Below, piece after piece: positions 53,241-61,037 of a stretch of 64,000 nucleotides of DNA (position 1 is its first letter; the number at the start of each line of letters is the position of its first letter). The translations under genes were made by a program, and so were the position numbers. The notes beneath the pieces are model-generated. The model worked only from the letters and a program-made list of their open reading frames with translations. It did no database searches and was not told the DNA's origin. Origin of the DNA: JAZKHT01 sp040385245 (GTDB lineage: Bacteria > Pseudomonadota > Alphaproteobacteria > Rhodobacterales > Rhodobacteraceae); the NCBI GenBank assembly GCA_040385245.1, contig JAZKHT010000006.1, forward strand, positions 1 through 64,000, read 5' to 3'.

Positions 53241-54223
53241 CTTGCCTCTGCCCTTTCAGCCAGCGCGACAAAGGTGCGCGCATCGCCAAACCCCCCGGAT
53301 TTCGTCACCACCATCAGCCCCTTTGCCCGGCTTAGCGGCAGACCGGGCAGCACATCGCCGTCCAGATCCAGCACGTCGATGCCCAATGCGTCCAACACCG
53401 CCTCGGCCGTGGCACCACCCGTCACGATCAATGTTCTAGCATCCGCCATCAGCGGGGCAAGACTGACACCCAACGCCGCCGCAACCTGTGGTCCGCTGGC
53501 ACCGCGTCCCGACACCGCCTGTACCAGCGCTATATCCGCGCCCGGTGTCGGATGCGCGATCCCGTCCGGGGCCGGGGTCCAGCCCAGACCGGGGCAGGCC
53601 GCCCGCAAGGCCGCCACCTGTTCCAGCGTGATGGGATCGGTGCTGCCGACGGCAATCACCATGGGCAGCGCCACTGACTTTTCCCCGCCCCGCCCGTTGC
53701 CCATCCGCGCCGCCAATGCAACCGCCGCCCCGCGCGCGCCAACGATCAGCGCGTTTGGGTGGTCATCGACCGCGCTGGCCATATCCTGCACTGTCAGGGT
53801 GTCGGGCACCGTCGCCACCCGGCCCAGGATCACCGGGATCGGCTGTGCCACGCCAAAGCCGCTGACGCAGCCATCCCGCACCACGCGCCCGAATTCGGGC
53901 AGGCCCGGCACGGCCAGTGTCAGCCCCGGCGGCATCGCCGCCAATTCCGCCGCCACATTCCCCTTCAGCCGCGAATCCACCTTTTTGAACAGCCGTACCC
54001 CCGCAGGCAGGGCCGCCAGCACGCCGCGCACCGCTGCCGCCGCAAGGTCGGGGGCAATCTCGCGCGACCGGGTGGACACGGCCAACACCTCTGCCCCCGT
54101 CATCGCGGCGGCCAAGGCACCCGGATGGGTCGCCACCCGCACCCGCAAACCGGCATCGGCAAAGGGGGCGCCCGCATCCAGCGTGCCGGTCAGATCATCG
54201 GCGATGATCACCAGTTTCAGCAT
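53237..54223 (-). CDS. Four-carbon acid-sugar kinase family protein (DUF1537 type), short form
   Basis: The 328-residue protein begins with IIADDLTGTLDA (6-17), has KKVDSRLKGN near 80-89 and the C-terminal ATP-site motifs GGATAEAVL and VTKSGGFGD. The family phosphorylates D-threonate, D-erythronate, L-threonate or related acid sugars, and works with PdxA2 enzymes such as the one encoded at 49519-50463. Known members are mostly about 400-430 residues, so this one is clearly shorter, mainly in the middle. The key end motifs are all present, so it is likely a working compact form. It is divergent from the LysR gene. Confidence 0.87.
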   Translation of the reverse strand: MLKLVIIADDLTGTLDAGAPFADAGLRVRVATHPGALAAAMTGAEVLAVSTRSREIAPDLAAAAVRGVLAALPAGVRLFKKVDSRLKGNVAAELAAMPPGLTLAVPGLPEFGRVVRDGCVSGFGVAQPIPVILGRVATVPDTLTVQDMASAVDDHPNALIVGARGAAVALAARMGNGRGGEKSVALPMVIAVGSTDPITLEQVAALRAACPGLGWTPAPDGIAHPTPGADIALVQAVSGRGASGPQVAAALGVSLAPLMADARTLIVTGGATAEAVLDALGIDVLDLDGDVLPGLPLSRAKGLMVVTKSGGFGDARTFVALAERAEAR

Positions 54224-54355
54224 GATCGGCCTGACAACATCAGTTGTTCACAAAGCAATTTCACACCTTTTGATTTCAAGCATATTTTGCTTTGGACAAC
54301 TTTACATTTAATCATAATTATTACAACAGTGAAGCGGGTCTACCGAAGGTCGCGC
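54224..54355. promoter_or_regulatory. AT-rich divergent promoter between kinase and LysR genes
   Basis: This 132-base gap is the most AT-rich stretch of the region. GTTGTTCACAAAGCAA (54243-54258) and TTGCTTTGGACAAC (54287-54300) are imperfect inverted copies of GTTGTyC-AAAGCAA, differing by two inserted bases. It is a likely regulator site for the FCD regulator, the LysR regulator or both. GAAGG precedes the LysR start. Confidence 0.55.
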
Positions 54356-55258
54356 ATGTCTTCCACGCTGTTCGAACTGAACCAGCTTCGCTACTTCGTC
54401 GCCGTCGCCGAAGAGCTGAATTTTCGCCGTGCCGCGCGGCGGCTGAACATCACCCAGCCACCCCTGTCGCGGCATATCAACCTGCTGGAACATGCGCTTG
54501 GCGTCCGGCTGTTTGACCGCACCAACCGGTCGGTGCGTCTGACTGCGGCGGGAGAGCGGTTCCTGTTCGATGCCATCGACATTCTGAAACGGGCGGAAAG
54601 TGCGTCGCTGTTCGCCCGCCAGACCGAACGGGGCGAAGGCGGCGCGCTGGTCCTGGGGTTCGTCCCATCCGCCACGCTGGAGGTGATCCCCACCATCGCG
54701 TTGCGGGCCAAAGAACGGATGCCCGGCCTAAACCTGACCTTGCGCGAAATGATGAGCTTTGAGGTCGTCGAAGGGTTGCTTGCGGGCAGTCTGGAAATCG
54801 GGCTGACCCGACTTTTGCGCCGCACCCCGCAACTGACGATGAAAAAGGTCTGGTCCGAACCCTTTGTGTTGGCGATCCCGCGCGACCATCCGCTTGCCAC
54901 CAAGCCCGACCTGACCATCCACGACCTGAACGGGGTCAATTTCATCGGCTTTTCCACGGAACGCGGCGGTTTCCTGTACGAGGTGGTTCAGGGCTATCTG
55001 AACACGGTCGGCGTGACGCCCCGCACGATCTTTGCCGTGTCGCAGGGGCGGACGATCATGGCGCTGGTCGATACGGGTCTGGGCGTCGGTCTGGTGCCAC
55101 GATCGAACGGGCTGATCGCGCAAAGCAACACACTGATCCGCGAGATCGAATTGCCCGATACGTTTCGGTCCGATCTCTATATGGCGATGGGGCCGAAAAC
55201 GCCTGCGCCCTTGGTCACCCGTTTTGCCGCCCTGATCACCGAGATCTTGGCCGAGTGA
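54356..55258 (+). CDS. LysR-family transcriptional regulator
   Basis: The 300-residue protein has the N-terminal LysR HTH (about 8-65, with NFRRAARRLNITQPPLSRHI) and a periplasmic-binding-like effector domain (about 95-295). Its position directly before the lyase-dehydrogenase-dehydrogenase genes on the same strand, and divergent from the kinase-GntR pair, makes either set a possible target. GAGTGATACC occurs twice at its end (55253-55262 and 55276-55285), the second copy in the gap before the next gene, and could be a contact site. Confidence 0.92.
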   Translation: MSSTLFELNQLRYFVAVAEELNFRRAARRLNITQPPLSRHINLLEHALGVRLFDRTNRSVRLTAAGERFLFDAIDILKRAESASLFARQTERGEGGALVLGFVPSATLEVIPTIALRAKERMPGLNLTLREMMSFEVVEGLLAGSLEIGLTRLLRRTPQLTMKKVWSEPFVLAIPRDHPLATKPDLTIHDLNGVNFIGFSTERGGFLYEVVQGYLNTVGVTPRTIFAVSQGRTIMALVDTGLGVGLVPRSNGLIAQSNTLIREIELPDTFRSDLYMAMGPKTPAPLVTRFAALITEILAE

Positions 55259-55370
55259 TACCGAACCGCTGCGCAGAGTGATACCTTTTGGCAATCAACT
55301 CGGTCAGTCTTTGAATTGGACGGGCGTGCCGCGAACCCCGTAAGCCAAGCACGACAATGGGAGAGACGCC

Positions 55371-56270
55371 GTGACCCAATCCAAGCCATTCCTGTCCGCA
55401 CTGACCGGGATTTCGGGCATCCTTGTGACGCCGTTCGATGACAGCGACCGGATCGCGCCGCAGCGTCTGGCCCCGATCATCGACCGGGCGGTGGGGGCGG
55501 GGGTGCATATCCTTGTGTCAAACGGCAACACCGGCGAATTCTACAGCCTGACGCTGGACGAGGCGTTGGACATGGTGGCAGCCACCGCCGATCTGGTCGC
55601 CGGGCGCGCGCCGCTTGTCGGCGGGGCCGGGCGGTCTGTGGCCGAGGCGTGCCGTTTGGCCGCCGCATCCGCCAAGGCGGGCTGTGCGGCAGTGATGATG
55701 CACCAGCCGCCCGATCCGTTCGTGTCGCCGCGCGGCACGGTGGACTATGCCCGCCGCGTCGCGGACGCCGCCGACGGTCTGCCGGTGGTGCTGTATATCC
55801 GCAACGATGCGATCGGGCCTGCCGCCTTTGCCGCGCTGTCGGAAATCCCGTCGGTCGTGGGGGTAAAGTGGGCCACCCCGAACCCGATCAAACTGGCCGA
55901 GGCGATGGCCGCCTCTGATCCGCGTCTGATCTGGGTCGGCGGTCTGGCCGAGGTGTGGGCACCGGCACTGTGTGCGGTGGGTGCGCGCGGGTTCACCTCG
56001 GGTCTGATCAACGTCTGGCCCGAACGGTCGGTCGCCATCCATGCAGCGCTTGAGGCGCAGGATTACGCCACTGCCCGTCGCCTGATCGCAGGCATGCGCG
56101 CCTTTGAAGATGTGCGCGCCGAAGAGATGGGCGGGGCCAATGTGCCCGGCGTCAAGGCGGCGCTGGCGTTGCAGGGACTTGATTGTGGTCATGCCCGCCC
56201 CCCTGCGGCGTGGCCGCTGTCACCCGGTCAAACCGCCCGCATTGCGGCGGTGTTGAAGGATGCTGCGTGA
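55371..56270 (+). CDS. DHDPS-family lyase (second, LysR-linked)
   Basis: The 299-residue enzyme starts with GTG at 55371, with GGGAGAG upstream. It has Schiff-base Lys166 (VVGVKWAT), Tyr142 (VVLYIRND) and the motif NGNTGEFYSLT (51-61), all normal for the superfamily. WATPN after the lysine differs from DHDPS proper, so the substrate is probably a 2-keto-3-deoxy acid. It overlaps the next dehydrogenase gene (GTGA) and differs enough from the lyase at 50460 to act on a different compound. Confidence 0.86.
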   Translation: MTQSKPFLSALTGISGILVTPFDDSDRIAPQRLAPIIDRAVGAGVHILVSNGNTGEFYSLTLDEALDMVAATADLVAGRAPLVGGAGRSVAEACRLAAASAKAGCAAVMMHQPPDPFVSPRGTVDYARRVADAADGLPVVLYIRNDAIGPAAFAALSEIPSVVGVKWATPNPIKLAEAMAASDPRLIWVGGLAEVWAPALCAVGARGFTSGLINVWPERSVAIHAALEAQDYATARRLIAGMRAFEDVRAEEMGGANVPGVKAALALQGLDCGHARPPAAWPLSPGQTARIAAVLKDAA

Positions 56271-57232
56271 CCGTGATCATCACCACCTCGCCCGGGTTCG
56301 GGCGGGCGGGCGATTTGCCCGAACGGCTGGCGGCGACCGGCTGGACGCTGATCCGGTGTGATGAAGGAACTGTCTGCGACCATCTGGAAGAGGCGGATTT
56401 TCTGGTCGCAGGCCTGCCTGCCGTCACGGCGGAAACGCTGAACGCGGCCCCGCGTTTGCGGGCGGTCATCAAGCATGGGGTGGGGCTGGACAGCATCGCC
56501 GTTGACGCCTGCACCGCGCGCGGCATTGCGGTGCTGACCACGCCCGGCGCGAATGCGGTCGCGGTGGCGGAACTGGCCCTGACGGCGATTTTCGCGCTGT
56601 CGCGCAACCTGATTGCGGGCCATCACGGTATCATCACCGGCGGCTGGGACCGCCGCATCGGGGCTGAGGTAGAGGGCGCCAGCCTTGGCATCGTCGGATT
56701 TGGCACCATCGGGCGCATCCTTGCCGCCAAGGCGCGCGCCTGTGGCATGACCGTTCTTGCCAGCGACCCCCATCCCGACGCGGCCGCAGCGGCGGCCTTG
56801 GGCGTGACGCTGCTGCCGCTCGCCGATCTGCTGGCACGGGCCGACCATGTGTCGTTGCACGTCTTTGGCGGACCGGGCACCGCTGCCCTGATTGGCGCGG
56901 CGGAACTGGCGCTTATGCAACCCCATGCCACGCTGTTGAACTTTGCGCGTGGCGAGGTGGTCGATCTGGACGCGCTGGTGGCGGCATTGGATGCAGGTGC
57001 GCTTGGCGGGGCGGCGATTGATGCCTATACGGTGGAACCACCCGACCGCAGCCATCCGATCTTTCGCCAGCCTGCCGTGATCTTCAGCCCACACAGCGGG
57101 GCCGACACCACCGGGTCGATCATCCGGACAGGCGGCATGATCCTTGATGACATCGCCACGCTGATCGCGGGCGGCCACCCCACACGCACCGTCAACCGTC
57201 AGGTGTTCGGCACCGGAAAGACCACAGCATGA
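56267..57232 (+). CDS. D-isomer-specific 2-hydroxyacid dehydrogenase (third copy)
   Basis: The 321-residue enzyme starts with GTG at 56267 inside the upstream stop (GTGA). NAD motif LGIVGFGTIGRI is near 142, and the catalytic Arg, Glu and His lie in LNFARGEVVDL, YTVEPPDR and FSPHSGAD. The early part (RAVIKHGVGLDSI) resembles phosphoglycerate dehydrogenase-like enzymes. It is coupled to the following Ldh-family gene by ATGA, so the two dehydrogenases likely act in sequence or on stereoisomers. Confidence 0.88.
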   Translation: MTVIITTSPGFGRAGDLPERLAATGWTLIRCDEGTVCDHLEEADFLVAGLPAVTAETLNAAPRLRAVIKHGVGLDSIAVDACTARGIAVLTTPGANAVAVAELALTAIFALSRNLIAGHHGIITGGWDRRIGAEVEGASLGIVGFGTIGRILAAKARACGMTVLASDPHPDAAAAAALGVTLLPLADLLARADHVSLHVFGGPGTAALIGAAELALMQPHATLLNFARGEVVDLDALVAALDAGALGGAAIDAYTVEPPDRSHPIFRQPAVIFSPHSGADTTGSIIRTGGMILDDIATLIAGGHPTRTVNRQVFGTGKTTA

Positions 57233-58281
57233 CCACACGATACGCCGCCGCTGATCTGGAACACTTTGCCACGTCACTGTTCACCGCAGCCGGGCTTGAC
57301 CCCGACCTTGCCACGCCCGTCGCGCATTATCTGGTGATGGGCGATCTGATGGGACACGACACCCACGGTCTGGCGTTGGCGTCGTGGTATCTGGGCCACA
57401 TCGCCGATGGCACCATCCTGTGCAGCGGCGTCCCCGAGGTGCTGTCGGATCGGGGGGCCGCCGTTGCGTGGCGCGGACATCGCCTGCCAGGGGCCTATCT
57501 GGCGGAACGGGCGATGCACCTGGCCTGCGACCGTGCGGTGGATTTGGGCACCTGCACCGTCGCCGTCGGGGACGCGCATCACATCGGGGCGCTGGCCGCC
57601 TATCTGACCATCGCCACCGACCGGGGGCTGATGGCCACCATCGCCAGTTCCAGCCCCTCGGGCGCGCATGTGGCCCCGTTCGGCGGGCTGAAGGGCACGC
57701 TGACCCCTAACCCCGTGGCGCATGGTATCCCCACGGGCGGAGAGCCGATCCTGATCGACATCTCGGCCTCGATCACCACCTATAACATGAGCCAGCGGCT
57801 GATCCGCGAAGGGCGGCAGCTTTCGGGCGACTGGCTGATGGATGCGCAAGGGCAAACCACCCGCGATCCTGCCGTGCTGAATGACGGCGGCACGCTGCTG
57901 CTGACGGGGGGGCTGGATCATGGCCAAAAGGGCTATGGCATGGCCCTGCACGTCGAGGCGCTGACCCAAGGGCTGTCCGGTCTGGGCCGGGCCGATGCGC
58001 TGGTGGGCACGAACTGCGCCTTTACCGTGCAGGTCCATGACCCAGAGGCGTTCGGGGGCCGCGATGCGTTTCTGCGCCAGACCGATTGGCTGGCTGATGC
58101 TTGTCACGCAAGCCCGCCCCGCCCCGGTGGCATGCCGGTGCGTCTGCCGGGCGAGGCGGCGCAGGCCCGTCTGCGCGCGGCGCTGGCCGATGGCGTGGTG
58201 CTCTATCCCGGCATCATCGACAGTCTGGCAGGCCCTGCCGCACGGCTTGGCGTGGCCTTGCCTGCGCCCATGCAGGGCTGA
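57229..58281 (+). CDS. Ldh-family (malate/L-lactate/ureidoglycolate type) dehydrogenase
   Basis: The 350-residue NAD(P)-dependent enzyme of the non-Rossmann Ldh family has the catalytic His in GHDTHGLA (about 41-48), VGDAHHIGALAAY near 110-122 and the cofactor site PNPVAHGIPT and LDHGQKGYGMAL. Relatives oxidise L-lactate, sulfolactate, malate, 2,3-diketogulonate or ureidoglycolate, always at a 2-hydroxy/2-oxo acid. With the D-isomer enzyme encoded upstream, this could invert or equilibrate a hydroxy acid through its oxo form. Its stop abuts the convergent GNAT gene. Confidence 0.9.
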   Translation: MTTRYAAADLEHFATSLFTAAGLDPDLATPVAHYLVMGDLMGHDTHGLALASWYLGHIADGTILCSGVPEVLSDRGAAVAWRGHRLPGAYLAERAMHLACDRAVDLGTCTVAVGDAHHIGALAAYLTIATDRGLMATIASSSPSGAHVAPFGGLKGTLTPNPVAHGIPTGGEPILIDISASITTYNMSQRLIREGRQLSGDWLMDAQGQTTRDPAVLNDGGTLLLTGGLDHGQKGYGMALHVEALTQGLSGLGRADALVGTNCAFTVQVHDPEAFGGRDAFLRQTDWLADACHASPPRPGGMPVRLPGEAAQARLRAALADGVVLYPGIIDSLAGPAARLGVALPAPMQG

Positions 58282-59088
58282 TCAGCCCAGTTCCAGCGTG
58301 CCCACCGCGTGCAAGTCCGGCCCCGCGACAGGGGCCGCGCCGCGAAACATCCGCGCGGTGCGGAAGGTTTCGGTAAAGCCCAAACCTGACAGGGCCGCGA
58401 TCAGGGCGGTGTTCGTCTGCGGCACATCGATGATCACCGTATCCGCGGCCAGCGTCGCCGCGGCGTCCGCGATCAGCGTCAGGGCGCGGCCACTGTCGGG
58501 GGCCGTGACCGGACCTATCTTGCAGCCGGTCCGGCACAGCCGCGCGGTGGCAAAGCCAGTGCCGTCGGTCACGCTGCGGCGTGTGGCGGTGTCGGTCAGC
58601 CAAGCAGTCAGGAAACGGGGGCGGCCATAGCCGTTCGCGCGCTGGTCCCGCGTTTGCAGCCTTTGCACATCCTCAGACGTCACGGCGCGACTGTTGCCAG
58701 GGGACGCCAGAGCCGGGCCTTGCAGGCGCAGGGTGCTGCCCGCGGCAACAAAGCCCGACTTTGCGTAATTCGCCTGTTGTGCTGCGACGCCATCAAGGCC
58801 GACGCAGCGCCCGCCCGCGTGGTGCAAGGCCGCTTGCCACAACGCCAGACCGATCCCATTGCCCCGCCATGCGGGCAGGCACAGGTAAAGCCCCAGAAAG
58901 GCAAAGCGGTCATTGTGGTTCACCACCGAAATCGCGGCGACAGGCTGGCCATCGCGGTCATCCACGAAAAACCCGTCCGGGTCAGCGGCCAGAAAGGCGG
59001 ACGCATCCTCCTGCCCGGGATTCCACCCCTCGGCGGCAGCCCAGGACAGGACGGTGTCCAGATCCTGCCGTGTCATGCGGCGGATCAT
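58282..59088 (-). CDS. GNAT-family N-acetyltransferase with C-terminal extension
   Basis: The 268-residue protein has a GNAT domain (about 1-135), with the acetyl-CoA loop WRGNGIGLALW near 75-85 and preceding strand FAFLGLYLCLP. A second, weaker GNAT-like part (about 180-268) includes GRALTLIADAAA and GFTETFRTARM. Such two-part proteins act on amines or unknown small molecules. Its start overlaps the stop of the GntR gene (59085-59088), so they form a pair. It might modify an amine brought in by the adjacent PotABCD-type importer; no substrate can be named. Confidence 0.83.
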   Translation of the reverse strand: MIRRMTRQDLDTVLSWAAAEGWNPGQEDASAFLAADPDGFFVDDRDGQPVAAISVVNHNDRFAFLGLYLCLPAWRGNGIGLALWQAALHHAGGRCVGLDGVAAQQANYAKSGFVAAGSTLRLQGPALASPGNSRAVTSEDVQRLQTRDQRANGYGRPRFLTAWLTDTATRRSVTDGTGFATARLCRTGCKIGPVTAPDSGRALTLIADAAATLAADTVIIDVPQTNTALIAALSGLGFTETFRTARMFRGAAPVAGPDLHAVGTLELG

Positions 59089-59780
59089 TCGCGACCCAAC
59101 GCCTCGCGCAGGGACCGCGACGTTGACGGCAACGCCCGCAGATCCAGCGACGACACAAGGTCAAGCAGGTGCCCCTTCATCAAATCCTCGGCCCGCGCCC
59201 CGTCCCGGTCGGCCAAGGCGCGCAGCAGGGCGTCGTGGGCGTGGCTTTCGCACAGCGCATTCCGCCGCGCCCAATACAGCGCGATGATCAGGGACGATCG
59301 CGCGACCAGTTGGGTGATGAAGGCGCAGATCGTGTCCTGATCGGCGATGCGGGCGATTTCGATGTGAAACAGCCCCGACAGGCGCAGCGCCCGCCCCGGA
59401 TCGCCCGCGTGCAGGGCCGTGTGTTCCTCGTCTATATGGGCTTGCAGGCGCGCGACGTCGGCGGGGGTGGTGCGTTCGGCGGCGGACCGCGCGGTGCGCG
59501 GTTCCAGCAGGGCGCGGGCCTCGAACACCTCGCGCGCTTCGCGGATGGTGGGTTGGGCGACATGGGCGCCCCGGTTGCGTTGCAGCGTCACCAGCCGGTC
59601 ATGCGCCAGCCGTTGCAGGCCTGCGCGCACCACGGTGCGGCTGACGCCGAAAATCTCGGCCACCTCGTCCTCGACCAGCTTGGTGCCGGGAAGCAGGCGG
59701 TGTTCGTGGATCGCCAGCGCCAGACGCCCCGCGACCGTATCGCTGGAGCCGTCCATCGCGTGGCGGGCATCGTCCATCAT
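59085..59780 (-). CDS. GntR-family regulator, FCD subgroup (importer-linked)
   Basis: The 231-residue protein has a winged HTH (about 15-80, with LVEDEVAEIFGVSRTVVRAGLQRL) and an FCD effector domain (about 90-215). Two adjacent ATGs (59780 and 59777) are possible starts. It diverges from the ABC importer at 60034, and ATTGTATACAAT in the gap fits the FadR/FCD-type operator pattern. It likely controls the importer and its own operon with the acetyltransferase. Confidence 0.92.
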   Translation of the reverse strand: MMDDARHAMDGSSDTVAGRLALAIHEHRLLPGTKLVEDEVAEIFGVSRTVVRAGLQRLAHDRLVTLQRNRGAHVAQPTIREAREVFEARALLEPRTARSAAERTTPADVARLQAHIDEEHTALHAGDPGRALRLSGLFHIEIARIADQDTICAFITQLVARSSLIIALYWARRNALCESHAHDALLRALADRDGARAEDLMKGHLLDLVSSLDLRALPSTSRSLREALGRE

Positions 59781-59878
59781 CGCAAACCCATCCCTTCTTG
59801 CGCCGATTCTGCGGCGTCACGCGTCCGGCGGCAAGCGGCGGCAGGTGCTGGCAAGCGCCGGGTCGGCCCGGATCGCTT

Positions 59879-59890
59879 ATTGTATACAAT
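59879..59890. promoter_or_regulatory. GntR/FCD-type operator
   Basis: ATTGTATACAAT is a perfect 12-base palindrome with the TNGT-N-ACNA character of FadR-subgroup operators. It lies 99 bases before the GntR start and 144 bases before the ATPase gene, within a 253-base gap (59781-60033) that has no gene. The flanks to the right are AT-rich and could hold the importer promoter. Confidence 0.75.
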
Positions 59891-60033
59891 TCAGTTCACG
59901 ATTTCACCGCGCCACCCGTCTGTCTGCCACTTTTTCAGGCAGGGCCGGTTTCGGCATATCTGACATGCGGATTTTTCTGCCCGCTGCGCAAAAACCGCTT
60001 CAGCCATGAAAGGCGCGATACGGGGATGATGCG

Positions 60034-61011
60034 ATGCGGAGCGGACACGACCTTGAACTTGTCCATGTGACCAAACGCTATGCGGGCGGGGCTGTGGCCG
60101 TGTCCGACGTCAGCCACCTGTTCCGCGCGGGCACCTATGTCTGCATGTTGGGCCCGTCGGGCTGTGGCAAATCATCGACCCTGCGGATGATCGCGGGGCA
60201 CGAAGGCGTGACCGAAGGGTCGATCCTGCTGGCGGGCAAGGATGTGACGGCCCTGCCACCGGCCCGGCGCGGTACGGCGATGATGTTCCAAAACTATGCG
60301 CTGTTTCCCCATCTGTCGGTGACCGACAACGTCGCCTTCAGCCTGAAGATGAAGGGCGTGGACACAGGCACCCGGCGCAAGCGTGCGGGGGCCATGCTGG
60401 AACTGGTGGACATGAACGCCTTTGCGGATCGTCTGCCCGCGCAGCTGTCGGGCGGCCAACAGCAGCGCGTGGCATTGGCGCGGGCGCTGATCACCGACCC
60501 GCAGGTCTTGTTGCTGGATGAACCCCTAAGCGCGCTGGACCCGTTCCTGCGGGTGCGGATGCGGGCCGAACTGAAGCGCCTGCAACGCGAGGTGGGCATC
60601 ACCTTTATCCACGTCACCCATGGCCAGGACGAGGCGCTGGCACTGGCTGACGAGGTGGTGGTGATGAACGCCGCCCGCATTGAACAGGCGGGACCGGCGC
60701 GGCAGGTGTTCAATGCGCCTGCCACCGAATTCGTCGCCCGATTCATGGGCGGGCACAACGTTCTGTCCCTGCCACAGGGGCGCTTTGCGCTGCGCGCCGA
60801 CGCGGTGCGCCTTGGTCCCGAAGGGACTGAGGCCATCGTCACTGGCGTCGAATATCAGGGCGCACATGTCGCCCTGACCGCCCGCGCTGCCGGGGACCAG
60901 GAAATCCTTGCCCTTGTCCCCGAGGCCGCGTTCTTCGCCACCCCCGCAGCCCCCGGCGATGTCGTGCGGCTGTCATGGGACCAAGACCACCTGCACCGCC
61001 TTCAGTCCTGA
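60034..61011 (+). CDS. ABC transporter ATPase (PotA type), second amine-type importer
   Basis: The 325-residue ATPase has Walker A GPSGCGKSS, Q-loop MMFQNYALFPHL, signature LSGGQQQRVALARAL, Walker B VLLLDEPLSALD and H-loop VTHGQDEAL, where Gly replaces the usual Asp after the catalytic His. A short TOBE-like end follows (about 250-320). Unlike the first importer, the ATPase gene comes first. CGGGGA precedes its ATG. It powers the permeases encoded at 62362 and 63225. Confidence 0.93.
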   Translation: MRSGHDLELVHVTKRYAGGAVAVSDVSHLFRAGTYVCMLGPSGCGKSSTLRMIAGHEGVTEGSILLAGKDVTALPPARRGTAMMFQNYALFPHLSVTDNVAFSLKMKGVDTGTRRKRAGAMLELVDMNAFADRLPAQLSGGQQQRVALARALITDPQVLLLDEPLSALDPFLRVRMRAELKRLQREVGITFIHVTHGQDEALALADEVVVMNAARIEQAGPARQVFNAPATEFVARFMGGHNVLSLPQGRFALRADAVRLGPEGTEAIVTGVEYQGAHVALTARAAGDQEILALVPEAAFFATPAAPGDVVRLSWDQDHLHRLQS

Positions 61012-61037
61012 CCCTTCAACCGTAAAGGTATCCCACG

